A stretch of DNA of 58,091 bases, taken from an uncultured Clostridium sp. Its GTDB lineage: Bacteria; Bacillota; Clostridia; TANB77; CAG-508. Under the pieces are notes generated by a model, which was given only the letters and a program-made list of their open reading frames with translations, did no database searches and was not told the DNA's origin. The position numbers and the translations under genes were made by a program. The stretch covers positions 1 to 58,091 of the forward strand of contig CAMKEH010000007.1 in assembly GCA_946411515.1 (NCBI GenBank), read 5' to 3'. This document shows positions 36,924 through 46,015 of this stretch, piece by piece. Each line of letters begins with the position of its first letter. The stretch's first letter is position 1.

Positions 36924-37802
36924 ATGGAGAGAGCGATATCAATTGAAGAAAAAATAAGAAGAGCAGAAGAAATATATCAAAGAAGAAAGCAAGGAGAAAC
37001 AGGAAAAGTTACAACAGTAAATATAAATCGAGAAAAACGAAATATAAAAATATTTAAAAAAATGCTTATACAAATGTTTATATGTATAGTTATTTATTTA
37101 GTTATATATACTATAAATAATAGTAATTATGTTTTTTCAGAAGATTTTATAAATAAAGCAAATGAAATATTATCTTATGATACAAACTTTTATGATATTT
37201 ATCAAAATGTTAGCAATTATATAAAAGGATTATTTGAAAAAAAACAAGAGCATATAAATCAAAGCGAAAATGAAAATAATGAAGAAAAAAACGACCAACA
37301 AAATATGAAAGAAAATTCCAATGAAAAAGCAATAGGCGGAGCAGAAGAAATAAAAGAAAATATTGAAAATAAAGAATTATCACAGGAGGATCAAGATATC
37401 ATTAATATAAAAAACACAACTACATTTATTAAGCCTGTAGAAGGAATAATTAGTTCAAAATATGGAATAAGAGAAACATCAACTGGTCGAGTGCCTAAAA
37501 ATCATACAGGAACAGATATAGCAACAAATTTAGGAACAAAAATAAAATCTTCAACTGATGGAGAAGTAGTGCTATCATCAGAAGAGGGAGATTATGGAAA
37601 ACACTTAAAGATTCAAATAGGAGAAGTAAGTATAATATATGCCCATTGTAATAATTTATATGTTAAGCAAGGAGATAAAATTTGTCAAGGTCAGGAAATT
37701 GCAGAAGTTGGTTCAACCGGAAATTCAACAGGTCCACACTTACATTTTGAAATAAGAATTTCTGAAAGAACTGTGGATCCACAAAGTATTTTAGAGTTGT
37801 AA
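36924..37802 (+). CDS. spoIVFA: SpoIVFA-like M23 (LytM) protein
   Basis: 292 residues. Cytoplasmic N-terminus, one membrane helix (46-65), acidic linker, and a C-terminal LytM domain. Bacillus SpoIVFA holds SpoIVFB inactive in the outer forespore membrane. The assignment rests on the domain plan and on the SpoIVFB-like gene 10 bp downstream, next to minD as in Bacillus. Unlike a degenerate LytM domain, this one keeps the zinc and catalytic set H194, D198, H241 and the HLH pair 272/274, so it may be an active endopeptidase. Confidence 0.8.
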   Translation: MERAISIEEKIRRAEEIYQRRKQGETGKVTTVNINREKRNIKIFKKMLIQMFICIVIYLVIYTINNSNYVFSEDFINKANEILSYDTNFYDIYQNVSNYIKGLFEKKQEHINQSENENNEEKNDQQNMKENSNEKAIGGAEEIKENIENKELSQEDQDIINIKNTTTFIKPVEGIISSKYGIRETSTGRVPKNHTGTDIATNLGTKIKSSTDGEVVLSSEEGDYGKHLKIQIGEVSIIYAHCNNLYVKQGDKICQGQEIAEVGSTGNSTGPHLHFEIRISERTVDPQSILEL

Positions 37803-37812
37803 AGGAGAAAAT

Positions 37813-38481
37813 ATGAAATTTAGAATTGATCTAAAAATATTTTTGTTTTTCATATTATTTTGTTTTACAAATCAATTTCAAAATTATATAGTAATAATTC
37901 TATTTGCTATAATTCATGAAATAGGACATTTAGTTGCAGGAATATTGTTAGGAATGAAGCCTGAAAGTATTGAATTAATCCCTTATGGACTTAGGATAAG
38001 TTTTAGACTTATTCCAAAAGATTATAATAAAAAAATAATGAATGGCAATTTGTTAGCGTTGAAAAAAATGATTGTAGCAATTGCAGGACCAATTACAAAT
38101 TTAATTATTATAATTATTTGCGGAAATATAAAAATAAATATGTTTTTATATTTAATAATTATTTATGCAAATATATTATTAATAATATTTAATCTTTTAC
38201 CAATATATCCTTTAGATGGTGGAAGATTTTTAAAAGAAATTTTACATATTTTCTTTGGAAAGAATAAGGCTGAAAAATATATAAATATTATTTCATTTAT
38301 CACATTAATAATTGTTACAATCATATCTAGTATAAGTATATATTATATTAAAAATATAGCAGTATTTATCGCAATACTATTTCTATGGGGAATATATATT
38401 AAAGAAGATATAATTTATAAAAAGAAATTAAAAATTTATAATTTAATTATAAAAACTATTGAAATTGAAGAAAATAAATAG
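37813..38481 (+). CDS. spoIVFB: SpoIVFB-like site-2 intramembrane metalloprotease
   Basis: 222 residues with five or six hydrophobic segments. Zinc motif HEIGH at 35-39 and the distal NLLPIYPLDGGR with ligand D135. SpoIVFB cleaves pro-sigma-K in the mother cell. It is shorter than the Bacillus protein (about 288) and lacks the C-terminal CBS-like domain, a common situation in Clostridia. ATG 37813 after AAAGGAG. Confidence 0.85.
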   Translation: MKFRIDLKIFLFFILFCFTNQFQNYIVIILFAIIHEIGHLVAGILLGMKPESIELIPYGLRISFRLIPKDYNKKIMNGNLLALKKMIVAIAGPITNLIIIIICGNIKINMFLYLIIIYANILLIIFNLLPIYPLDGGRFLKEILHIFFGKNKAEKYINIISFITLIIVTIISSISIYYIKNIAVFIAILFLWGIYIKEDIIYKKKLKIYNLIIKTIEIEENK

Positions 38482-38518
38482 TAAACTAATACTAAAGAAA
38501 AAAGGAGAGATTCTAAAG

Positions 38519-40015
38519 ATGAATAAAGTTATAAAAAATGAAAAAGGAATAAATTTAACATCACTATCAATAGCAATAGTTATACTTATAGCTATTACAG
38601 GAATAATATTTTATAATGTACTTAACAATATAAATATACAAAAATTACAAAATATGCAGTCAGATATAGAAAATTTGAAAGGTAAAATTTCAAACTATTA
38701 TTTACAATATGGTACATTACCAACAATTAAACCTGAAATAGATGAAAGTATATTAGAAAATAATGTGAAAACAGTTGTAAATGAAAATATAGATAAAGGA
38801 AAATTTTACATAATTGATTTAGCTGCAATGGAAAATATAACCTTGAATTATGGAGAAGATTATGATAAAATATCAGAGGATAATGCTTCAAATCTAGGTA
38901 ACGGTAACTTAAAAGATATATACATAATAAACTCTGTAAGCCATAATATTTTTTATGTACAGGGTATTAAATATGAAGACAAAATATACTATAAAGAATA
39001 TCAAGATGAAGAAATTAATAATATTGGAGTAGGTGATGAATCTAAATTTGATACTATTGAAGAAAATTGGTCACCTAAGTATGAAACAACAAAAAAATAT
39101 AAAGATAAAAATGAAGATATAGCTGTCATTCCAGCAGGATTTAGGGTAAGTAGAAAAACAGGAGAAGATACTATAAAAAATGGACTTGTAGTAAGAGATG
39201 AAAACGAAAACGAATTCGTATGGATACCAGTAAATAATCCAAATGATATGTTTGGAAAATTAAGTGATGGAACATTAGCGGGAAAAATATACAGCAATTG
39301 GACAAAAACTGATTCCGAACCATTAAACTGGAGAGAGACAAATGGAGTAATGGAATTATTATCTTCAACTGATAATAGAGAACCAGATATAATTACTACG
39401 TATGATAATAATATTAATAATATAAACATTATAAATAATATATTATCAATAGATACTATAACTGTAAATAATTTTAAAAATTATTTACAAGAAGATTTTA
39501 AAAATATGATAACAAGTGTACAAGTTAATAAAGGTTTTTATGTAGGAAGATATGAAACTAGTATAAATGGAAATACAATAAAATCAAAAAAAGGTGAAAT
39601 ACCAGCAAATAGTAGTGATAAATATAATGATAAATCTTTGCTTTGGCATGGACTATATGCTAAACAAAAATTATATAATACAGATTCTGTTCAAGGTGGA
39701 ATGATATGGGGATGTCAATATGATCAGATAATGAAATGGATGCAAAAAAATAACATAGATGTATCTTCAACAGAACCTTTAGAAGGAACAATAGCTAATA
39801 CAGGAAATACAACAGGAAGTATAGAGGAAGATAAGCTAAACAATATATATGATTTAATTGGAGGAAAAAATGAGTTTACTATGGAAGCAAAACTAAATCA
39901 TAAAAGAGTATATAGAGGAAATGTAGAAAAAGTAACTTCTGGACGAGATGAAGAACATGCAGCAATTCCAAAAAATTATATAGGTAGTAGATTATCAGTG
40001 TATATAAAAAATTAA
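38519..40015 (+). CDS. Prepilin-like protein with FGE-like C-terminal domain
   Basis: 498 residues. The N-terminus KNEKGINLTSLSIAIVILIAITGII is a type IV pilin-like leader: a short basic stretch, then a long hydrophobic helix with an early polar break. After a coiled segment the C-terminal two thirds have motifs of formylglycine-generating-enzyme-like domains (NEFVWIPVNNP, GFYVGRYETS, GGMIWGCQYDQIMKWM, NIYDLIGGKNEFTMEA). Catalytic Cys pairing is not evident, so a binding role at the surface is likelier than an enzyme. ATG 38519 follows AAAGGAGAG. Confidence 0.7.
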   Translation: MNKVIKNEKGINLTSLSIAIVILIAITGIIFYNVLNNINIQKLQNMQSDIENLKGKISNYYLQYGTLPTIKPEIDESILENNVKTVVNENIDKGKFYIIDLAAMENITLNYGEDYDKISEDNASNLGNGNLKDIYIINSVSHNIFYVQGIKYEDKIYYKEYQDEEINNIGVGDESKFDTIEENWSPKYETTKKYKDKNEDIAVIPAGFRVSRKTGEDTIKNGLVVRDENENEFVWIPVNNPNDMFGKLSDGTLAGKIYSNWTKTDSEPLNWRETNGVMELLSSTDNREPDIITTYDNNINNINIINNILSIDTITVNNFKNYLQEDFKNMITSVQVNKGFYVGRYETSINGNTIKSKKGEIPANSSDKYNDKSLLWHGLYAKQKLYNTDSVQGGMIWGCQYDQIMKWMQKNNIDVSSTEPLEGTIANTGNTTGSIEEDKLNNIYDLIGGKNEFTMEAKLNHKRVYRGNVEKVTSGRDEEHAAIPKNYIGSRLSVYIKN

Positions 40016-40022
40016 ATAAACT

Positions 40023-40053
40023 AAGAACTAAACAAATTGTTTTAGTTCTTTTC
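40023..40053 (+). terminator. Terminator before minD
   Basis: AAGAACTAAA / TTTAGTTCTT hairpin with T run. Confidence 0.75.
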
Positions 40054-40156
40054 TAAATTGTGAGATAAGTATCCAATTTATTTATAGATTTAAATTAATA
40101 TAGATTAATCATGTAATAAAAATGTAATACTTTTGTAATTTTATTGTAAAATTCCA

Positions 40157-40185
40157 TTGACTTTTTATTGATTTCGTTATATTAT
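40157..40185 (+). promoter_or_regulatory. Promoter of the minD-minE-rodA operon
   Basis: TTGACT at 40157-40162, 17-bp spacer, TATTAT at 40180-40185. Confidence 0.7.
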
Positions 40186-40227
40186 ATAGCTATTAGAATG
40201 TGTTTTAAAATCCTAAGGAGGAAAATT

Positions 40228-41019
40228 ATGGGAGAAGTAATCGTTATAACATCAGGAAAGGGTGGAGTAGGAAAAACAACAACAACAGCAAATTTGGGTT
40301 CAAGTTTAGCATTAGAAGGAAAAAAGGTAGCACTAGTTGATACAGATATTGGACTTCGTAACTTAGATGTTGTTATGGGATTAGAAAATAGAATAGTATA
40401 TGATATTGTCGATGTTGTAGAAGAAAAATGCAAATTAAGACAAGCTTTAATAAAAGATAAAAGATTTAAAGAATTATACCTACTACCAGCAGCTCAAACA
40501 AGAGATAAAAGTGCAGTAAATGAAGAACAAATGAAAAACTTAGTAGCAAAGTTAAAAGAAGAATTTGATTACATTTTAATAGATTGCCCGGCAGGAATAG
40601 AACAAGGATTTAAAAATGCAATAGCAGGTGCAGACCGTGCTATAGTTGTAACAACAGCAGAAATATCAGCAATAAGAGATGCTGATAGAATTATAGGACT
40701 TTTAGAATCATCAGAAATAAAAAATCCAGAATTAGTAATTAACAGAATAAGACCAAACATGGTAAAAAAAGGCGAAATGATGGATGTGGAAGATATAGTA
40801 GATTTATTATCAATAGACTTAATTGGTGTAGTTCCAGATGATGAATATATTATTACCCAAACAAACAAAGGAGAGCCAGTAATTCAAAATAAAAAAGCTC
40901 CATCAGGTAAAGCATATCTAGAAATAGCAAAAAGAGTTTTAGGAGAAAAAATAGAAGTAACAATACCTGGGAGAGAAAAAGGATTTTTTTCAAAGATAAA
41001 AGGAATATTTAAAAAATAA
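40228..41019 (+). CDS. minD: Septum-site determining ATPase MinD
   Basis: 263 residues. Deviant Walker A SGKGGVGKTTT near the N-terminus, DTDIGLRNLD and DCPAGIEQGF. The C-terminal amphipathic helix KGFFSKIKGIFKK is the membrane-targeting sequence. MinD oscillates with MinE to place the division site. Start ATG 40228 is set by AAGGAGG. No minC is adjacent. Confidence 0.96.
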   Translation: MGEVIVITSGKGGVGKTTTTANLGSSLALEGKKVALVDTDIGLRNLDVVMGLENRIVYDIVDVVEEKCKLRQALIKDKRFKELYLLPAAQTRDKSAVNEEQMKNLVAKLKEEFDYILIDCPAGIEQGFKNAIAGADRAIVVTTAEISAIRDADRIIGLLESSEIKNPELVINRIRPNMVKKGEMMDVEDIVDLLSIDLIGVVPDDEYIITQTNKGEPVIQNKKAPSGKAYLEIAKRVLGEKIEVTIPGREKGFFSKIKGIFKK

Positions 41020-41046
41020 AAAGATTTTTCGGGGGTAACAGAAGCA

Positions 41047-41562
41047 ATGTTTGAAAACATAATGAAACTTTTTAAGAGACCAAGCAAAAAAGAAGGAAAA
41101 GTATCTAATAATTCAAGAGATGCAGCAAAAGAAAGATTACACTTAGTTTTAATGCAAGATAGAGCGAATGTTTCAGCTGATTTCTTAGAACTTATGAAAC
41201 AAGAAATTATAGATGTAATTAAAAAATATATAGATGTTGATGAAAATGCAATAGATGTGAGACTTACTAATAAAGAAAATGGTGATGGAACAAATGGAGC
41301 ACCAGCTTTATATGCAAATATTCCAATACTAAATATTAAAAATGAAGCTAGAAAAGTAGAAACAATAAAAGAAGAAAAAATAGAAGAAGAAAATAAAAAT
41401 GAAGTTAAAGAGGAACAAGACAAAGAGATAAAACAAAAAGAAAATAATAACGAGCCAGCTGCAAAAGAAGAAAATAGAGAAAATATTATTGAACAAGAAG
41501 AAAAGACAAAAAATAAAATAGAAAAAAACTCAAAAGAAGAGATTAAATCAGAAATTAATTAA
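41047..41562 (+). CDS. minE: MinE with a long charged C-terminal extension
   Basis: 171 residues, about twice the usual 85-90. Residues 1-90 are canonical: an N-terminal membrane-binding segment MFENIMKLFKR, the MinD-contact helix AKERLHLVLMQDR, and the dimer domain to about residue 98 (YANIPILNIK). The remaining 70 residues are a Lys/Glu-rich low-complexity tail with no recognised domain. MinE stimulates MinD ATPase and drives pole-to-pole oscillation. Confidence 0.92.
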   Translation: MFENIMKLFKRPSKKEGKVSNNSRDAAKERLHLVLMQDRANVSADFLELMKQEIIDVIKKYIDVDENAIDVRLTNKENGDGTNGAPALYANIPILNIKNEARKVETIKEEKIEEENKNEVKEEQDKEIKQKENNNEPAAKEENRENIIEQEEKTKNKIEKNSKEEIKSEIN

Positions 41563-41578
41563 GAAAAAGAGTGGTTTA

Positions 41579-42686
41579 ATGAGAAAAAAAGAATTAAAAA
41601 ATATGGAATGGGGTTTATTAATAGTCACAATTATTCTATCAATAATAGGTTTAGTAGCATTATTTTCAGCAACACAAGAAGTAGAATATGATGAATTTAA
41701 TAAGCAGTGTATCTGGTTGGTGATAAGTTTAATAATTATGGTAGCAATTACACAAATTGACTATAAATTAATTGTAAGGGTATCACCAATATTTTATGGA
41801 TTATTTGTAATTTTATTATTTGCAGTGTTATTTACAAAGCCTATAAATGGTGCTAGGAGTTGGTTTGATATTGGATTTTTTTCATTTCAACCAGGTGAGT
41901 TTGCTAAAATCTTTGTAATTTTATTTTTAACACTAGCAATTACAAAAATTCAAAGAAATGGAAAACATGAAGTAAATAGGCCTACAAGGTTGTTAATTTT
42001 ATTTGCAATATTAGGTTTGCCAGTATTATTAATTATAAGGCAACCTGACTTTGGAACAGCAATAGCTTTTATTATAGCAACATCACTAATGCTAATAACA
42101 GCAGGAATAGACAAGAAATATATAATAGGAGCATTGATATTAATTGTTGTATCAGTTCCGATAATATATAATTTTATATTACCAGAACACGCAAAACAAA
42201 GAATTGATATTTTTCTAAATCCAGAATCAGATCCAAGAGGAGCAGGTTATAATATAATTCAATCTAAACTTGCAATTGGAGCTCGGTGGACTTACTGGTA
42301 TGGGAATTTTTAAAGGAAATCAGACACAATTAGGTTTCTTATATCCTAAAACAACTGACTTTATTTTTGCGGTAATTGGAGAAGAAATGGGATTTGTAGT
42401 AGCAGGAGCTGTAATAATAGGATATGTATATTTAGTTACAAAATGTCTTTATGTTGCAAAGACTGCTAAAGATGATACAGGAGCATTAATAGCATCAGGA
42501 ATAACAGGAATATTTTTGTTCCATATGTTGGAAAATATAGGAATGGTTATGGGCTTATTACCTATAACTGGAGTTCCGCTTCCATTTATTAGTTATGGGG
42601 GAAGCTCTCTAATTACAAACTTTATTTGTATAGGATTACTATTAAATATAAGTAGTAAAAGACAAAAAACTATATTTGCTAAATAA
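41579..42686 (+). CDS. rodA: Rod-shape glycosyltransferase RodA, read through a +1 CGG shift
   Basis: A SEDS-family polytopic membrane protein of about 368 residues if the frame moves +1 at 42284. It polymerises glycan strands for cell elongation. The first frame covers the early helices and IIRQPDFGTA and ends KLAIGA-CGG. Skipping C42284 gives KLAIGAGGLTGMGIFKGNQTQ, the SEDS consensus loop, followed by GEEMGFVVA and PFISYGGSSL. Without the shift it stops at 42313 and lacks the last three helices. RodA rather than FtsW is favoured by the minDE neighbourhood and the ISYGGSSL end. Confidence 0.9.
42284..42287 (+). other. Recoding site 3: CGGT in rodA
   Basis: GCT-C-GGT-GGA: zero-frame CGG 42284-42286. 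Skipping the C restores IGAGGLTG. Confidence 0.85.
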
Positions 42687-42705
42687 TATTAATATAAAAA
42701 CAAAG

Positions 42706-43689
42706 ATGGAAAATAAAATGTATTTAAAAAAGATAAGAATAGGTAATGTAGAATTAGAAAATAATTTAATACTCGCTCCTATGGCAGGTGTAACTAACCT
42801 GCCTTTTAGAATTATATGCGAGAAGTTTAATCCTGGTTTAGTTTGTACAGAAATGGCAAGTGCTAAAGCAATGTTTCACAATGATGAAAAAACAAAAAGA
42901 CTATTAAATACTGAGGGTGAAAAAAGACCAATTAGTTTCCAAATTTTTGGTAGTGAAGAAGAAAGTATAGCATATAGTGCAAAAGTTGTTAGTAAAATGG
43001 CAGACATAATAGATATTAATATGGGATGCCCTGCACCAAAAGTTGTTAAAAATGGCGATGGAAGTAAGCTATTAACCGATCTAGATAAAGCAAAAAGTAT
43101 AATGGAAACAGTTGTTAAAAATTCAAGTGTTCCAGTAACTTTAAAAATAAGAAAAGGATGGGATTTAAATAATATAGTAGCAGTAGAGATAGCAAAAATA
43201 GCAGAAGAAGTTGGAATTTCAGCAATCACAGTGCATGGAAGAACAAGAAGTGAATTTTATAGTGGAAAAGCAGACTGGGAGATTATAAGAAAAGTAAAAG
43301 AAGAAGTGTCTATACCAGTTGTAGGAAATGGAGATATTGTCGATGAAGATACTGCATATAAAATGTTTGAGAAAACTGGAGTGGATGGTATCATGATAGG
43401 AAGAGGAGCATGTGGAAATCCATGGATATTTAATAATATTAGACATTTCCTAGAAACAGGAGAAAAATTACCTAAAGTTACAAATGAAGAGAAATTAAAA
43501 ATTATGAAAGAACATATTGAGCTAGCAGTAGAAGAAAAGGGCGAAGTAGCTATAAAAGAACTTAGAAAACATATAGCTTGGTATACTAAAAATTTAAAAA
43601 ATTCAAGTGACTTTAGAGCTTCTATAAATAAAATAGAAGAAAAAGAAGAATTAATTGTAAAGCTAGAAGAATATTTTAGAACTCTATAG
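42706..43689 (+). CDS. dusB: tRNA-dihydrouridine synthase
   Basis: 327 residues; FMN-dependent reduction of uridines in the tRNA D-loop. TIM-barrel motifs: LAPMAGVTNLPFR, the catalytic Cys in INMGCPAPKVVKNGDGSKLL, VTLKIRKGW, TVHGRTR and GIMIGRGACGNPW. The start is uncertain: ATG 42706 fits the family N-terminus, ATG 42718 is possible, and neither has a strong ribosome site. Confidence 0.94.
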   Translation: MENKMYLKKIRIGNVELENNLILAPMAGVTNLPFRIICEKFNPGLVCTEMASAKAMFHNDEKTKRLLNTEGEKRPISFQIFGSEEESIAYSAKVVSKMADIIDINMGCPAPKVVKNGDGSKLLTDLDKAKSIMETVVKNSSVPVTLKIRKGWDLNNIVAVEIAKIAEEVGISAITVHGRTRSEFYSGKADWEIIRKVKEEVSIPVVGNGDIVDEDTAYKMFEKTGVDGIMIGRGACGNPWIFNNIRHFLETGEKLPKVTNEEKLKIMKEHIELAVEEKGEVAIKELRKHIAWYTKNLKNSSDFRASINKIEEKEELIVKLEEYFRTL

Positions 43690-43692
43690 AAT

Positions 43693-43731
43693 AAAAATGT
43701 AGTAAATAAAATCTGTTTACTACATTTTTTT
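43693..43731 (+). terminator. Terminator abutting the ribosome site of the GerS-like gene
   Basis: AAAAATGTAGTAAA / TTTACTACATTTTTT. The T run is followed at once by GGAGG and the TTG start at 43744. Confidence 0.7.
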
Positions 43732-43743
43732 GGAGGTTTTAAA

Positions 43744-44403
43744 TTGAAAAATATGATAAAAAGCAAAAATAGAAATGCAAATATTAGAAATATTAAAAAG
43801 ATAAATAATAATCAGAATCGAGGAGTAAATAGAATAATTGTAACGATAATAATAATATTAATAATGATTATTATTTTTTTCTTTTTAAATAATAATATGT
43901 CTAAAAATTTTAAAATTGGTAATAATACTACTAGTCAAGAAATTGTAGAGTATATTTTAAATATTAATTCATATGAAGCAATAGTAGATATAGATGTAAA
44001 AAGTAACAAAAATGAAAATAAATATAAACTAAAACAAACATATAAAGGAAAAGAAAATAATTTACAAGAAGTATTAGAGCCAGAAAACATAGCAGGGGTA
44101 AAATTAATAAAAGAAGAAAATAATTTAAAGTTAGAAAATAGTAAACTAAATTTAACATCCATTTTACAAAATTATGAATATATTTCAGAAAATGCATTAG
44201 ATTTAATTAGTTTTATTGAAGATTATAAAAATGAAAATAACTCTAAATGGGAAGAAAAGGATAATGAAATATTAATGAAAACTTCGAATAAAACTTTATA
44301 CATAAATAGAGAAAATGGAAAACCAGAAAAAATGGAAATACATGATAATAACAAAAAAATAGCTGTTTACATATTATATACAGAGGTAATAGTAAATAGC
44401 TAA
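43744..44403 (+). CDS. Membrane-anchored LolA/GerS-like protein
   Basis: 219 residues. Basic N-terminus (1-29) and one membrane helix (about 30-48), then a beta-rich domain with the LolA-like sequence flow (EAIVDIDVKSNKNENKYKLKQ, then NLQEVLEPENIAGVKLI, then TLYINRENGKPEKMEI). In Clostridioides the GerS lipoprotein with this fold is needed for cortex modification and germination; this one lacks a lipobox. Start TTG 43744, 7 bp after GGAGG. Confidence 0.65.
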   Translation: MKNMIKSKNRNANIRNIKKINNNQNRGVNRIIVTIIIILIMIIIFFFLNNNMSKNFKIGNNTTSQEIVEYILNINSYEAIVDIDVKSNKNENKYKLKQTYKGKENNLQEVLEPENIAGVKLIKEENNLKLENSKLNLTSILQNYEYISENALDLISFIEDYKNENNSKWEEKDNEILMKTSNKTLYINRENGKPEKMEIHDNNKKIAVYILYTEVIVNS

Positions 44404-44483
44404 AATACTATTTCTTTGCTTCAAACAATAAATAAAATATGAACTATACTTGACAATATAAGAAGTAATTAGGAGTGAAGAAA

Positions 44484-44831
44484 ATGCAAATAAAAAGAGG
44501 CGATATGTTTTATGCAGATTTAAGTCCAGTAGTAGGTTCAGAACAAGGTGGAGTTAGACCTGTATTAATAATCCAAAATGATTTAGGAAACAAATATAGC
44601 CCAACAGTAATTGCAGCAGCAATAACATCAAAGACTAGTAAAACAAAATTGCCAACTCATATAGAAATTGATTCATCAGCATGTGGGTTAAAAAGTGACT
44701 CAGTAGTTTTAACAGAACAAATAAGGACTATAGATAAAAGCAGGCTAAAAGAAAGAATAGGGCATATAAATGATGAAAATATTATAGAGCAAGTAAATAA
44801 TGCTTTAGGTGTAAGTTTTGGATTAGAATAA
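44484..44831 (+). CDS. ndoA: MazF/NdoA-type mRNA endoribonuclease
   Basis: 115 residues. Conserved [38 protein letters not shown] and [13 protein letters not shown] of the EndoA toxins that cut RNA at specific short sequences. ATG 44484 is set by AGGAG 8 bp upstream. A TTGACA box lies at about 44449-44454. No antitoxin ORF (MazE/EndoAI) is found in the 80 bp upstream or downstream, so the toxin is solitary or the antitoxin is elsewhere. Confidence 0.94.
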   Translation: MQIKRGDMFYADLSPVVGSEQGGVRPVLIIQNDLGNKYSPTVIAAAITSKTSKTKLPTHIEIDSSACGLKSDSVVLTEQIRTIDKSRLKERIGHINDENIIEQVNNALGVSFGLE

Positions 44832-44910
44832 AATGGTTAATTTGGGACGGAGATACTCTATCCATAAAAATAGACATTGATGTCTGCCATTTTAATTATA
44901 AATAAGATAA

Positions 44911-44953
44911 AGAACTCTTATTAAGTAACTAAAATACTAATAAGAGTTCTTTT
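44911..44953. terminator. Bidirectional terminator after mazF
   Basis: AGAACTCTTATTA / TAATAAGAGTTCT stem between convergent genes. Confidence 0.8.
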
Positions 44954-44957
44954 GTAT

Positions 44958-45848
44958 TTATACTTTTAATTTTTTAATAATTTTAATTTCATTATATAAA
45001 TTATCAATAATTGCTTTTCTAGTATTATAAGCTTTTTTATATTCTTCACAAATGGATGAATAATTTTCTAAAGTTTCATTATTTTTTAATAATATTTTCA
45101 ATCCTTCTAGATAATAATTTTTATCTTTTTCTTTTATTGCATTATTCATAGCTATTTTATATTTATCCATTTGATTGAATCTTTTTATTTCTTGTTCTAA
45201 TTCATTTATATAGCTTTGTGTAAGATAAATTTCATATTCGGTATCTTCGATTACAACTTTAATTAATTTTTTCACAATTTTAGGGTTGTTTTTACCATTA
45301 TTAGCATTTTCAATTAATATTTTTAATGTATCTGAAATTCCAATATGGGATTTATATTGCCTTTTACTGACTATTGCATCATACTCGTCTGCTACTCTAA
45401 TTATTTGAGCTTCATAAGGTATATCTTTTTTTGTTAAACCATTTGGATATCCAGTGCCATTTAATGCCTCATGATGATTAAGAGCACCTGTAGCATACGG
45501 TCTTAATTTCAAATCTTCCATACATAAATTATAACCTAATGTAGTGTGAGTCTTCATTATTTCATATTCTTCATCTGTTAATTTGCTAGGTTTTTGTAGT
45601 ATTTCTGGAGGTATAAATTGTTTACCTAAATCATGTAAATATGCACATATTGTACAGTATTCAGTAAACCCTTTATTTAAATGTAATTTTTCACATAATC
45701 TACAAGTAAGAGCTGCTACGTTTTCACAGTGTTTTCTAGTAAATACATCTAATTTATCTAATGTATTTAATTGATATCTCATACTTTCATCCAAGTTATA
45801 TGATTTTAAACTTGTTCTATCATAAAAATCAAATGTTTTAGAATACAT
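44958..45848 (-). CDS. HD-GYP domain protein
   Basis: 296 residues. Metal-binding HDLGK, the later HxxxHHE segment (ALNHHEALNGTGYP) and VADEYDAI form an HD-GYP phosphodiesterase core, with GYP as the GTGYP motif. Such enzymes hydrolyse c-di-GMP or related dinucleotides. The C-terminal 100 residues are helical with no known domain. No sensor domain is seen. Strong GGAGG upstream on the minus strand. Confidence 0.88.
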   Translation of the reverse strand: MYSKTFDFYDRTSLKSYNLDESMRYQLNTLDKLDVFTRKHCENVAALTCRLCEKLHLNKGFTEYCTICAYLHDLGKQFIPPEILQKPSKLTDEEYEIMKTHTTLGYNLCMEDLKLRPYATGALNHHEALNGTGYPNGLTKKDIPYEAQIIRVADEYDAIVSKRQYKSHIGISDTLKILIENANNGKNNPKIVKKLIKVVIEDTEYEIYLTQSYINELEQEIKRFNQMDKYKIAMNNAIKEKDKNYYLEGLKILLKNNETLENYSSICEEYKKAYNTRKAIIDNLYNEIKIIKKLKV

Positions 45849-46015
45849 ATAAAAAACCTCCTAAATTTAACTAATAAAATAATAACATTAATAGTATAAT
45901 AATTCAAGAAGTAAATTAATTAATTTCTTTATACTGCTCTTTTTATATTTTCATTGATATTTTACTAAAAATGTGGTATTATATATTGCGAATAAATAAG
46001 AAAGTAGGAAATAGA

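Noticed and set aside
41029..41035. CGG in the minE upstream region and other intergenic CGG (for example 7552, 15662, 27066, 44854, 57254)
   Set aside because: They lie outside any supported reading frame, so they say nothing about decoding.
44475..44483. GTG upstream of mazF as its start
   Set aside because: It overlaps the AGGAG ribosome site; ATG 44484 gives the normal family N-terminus.
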